Source: an uncultured Phycisphaerales bacterium
GTDB lineage: Bacteria > Planctomycetota > Phycisphaerae > WQYP01
Length of the DNA: 25,521 bases
Assembly: GCA_903868035.1 (NCBI GenBank)
Contig: CAIPTQ010000104.1
Span: 1-25,521, forward strand
Direction of reading: 5' to 3'
Below the pieces are notes generated by a model, which did no database searches, was not told the DNA's origin, and saw only the letters and a program-made list of their open reading frames with translations. Positions 25,521 to 25,521 of this stretch are shown piece after piece; positions within the stretch are counted from its first letter, which is position 1; the number at the start of each line of letters is the position of its first letter. The position numbers were made by a program, and so were the translations under genes.

Positions 25521-25521
25521 A

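Overview
The window is high-GC bacterial chromosome. Gene content points to a member of the PVC group, most likely a planctomycete of the Phycisphaerae type; this is inference. The pointers are a secreted PQQ-like beta-propeller with the WPQFRGPNRDG opening common in that group, an HpnH-type radical SAM enzyme, a rod-shape cell-wall cluster, many small toxin-antitoxin or mobile modules, and an unusual load of short repeats. No tRNA, rRNA, CRISPR array, integrase or insertion sequence was seen.

Layout. 1-1770 (+) is the 3' part of a glycogen debranching enzyme, tail-to-tail with a long minus-strand series. Read from 9237 down to 1773, that series is mreD, mrdA (PBP2), rodA, a VapBC-type module, hpnH, a zinc-ribbon/DUF4190-like membrane protein and a DoxX protein. 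Around 9.3-9.5 kb the series stops abruptly: mreC and mreB are absent, and a less GC-rich accessory patch begins on the plus strand (a DUF7832-like small protein, then a DUF1016/YhcG PD-(D/E)XK nuclease). Next come a PilT-like ATPase and the exported beta-propeller (+), pyrR-pyrB (-), a Gfo/Idh/MocA oxidoreductase with a coupled hypothetical gene (+), an MntA/HepT module whose toxin gene is frameshifted (+), pyrC (+), an ABC exporter (+), a retropepsin-like protein (+), an N-carbamoylputrescine amidase-like enzyme (+), a hypothetical protein (+), an HNH endonuclease (-) and the C-terminal end of an unknown gene (-).

How the genes fit together. PyrR, PyrB and PyrC belong to UMP synthesis. MreD, PBP2 and RodA form the elongasome. 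HpnH makes adenosylhopane in hopanoid synthesis, but its partner genes are not here. AguB belongs to the agmatine-to-putrescine route. The accessory genes (VapBC, DUF7832 plus YhcG, MntA/HepT, HNH) are interspersed singly or in pairs.

The most unusual property is the repeats. Short elements of the kind normally found between genes lie in frame inside protein-coding genes. Heptanucleotide tandem tracts lie inside pyrB at two places. Short perfect hairpins form linkers or insertions in the AguB-like amidase, the HNH nuclease and a hypothetical protein. A two-copy 28-bp repeat supplies the last residues of the ABC exporter. A 29-bp palindrome occurs twice in the YhcG nuclease gene. Long poly-G tracts sit in pyrB, pyrC and the debranching enzyme, and a G-run slip appears to break hepT. 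All statements come from reading the sequence by eye; no searches were run.
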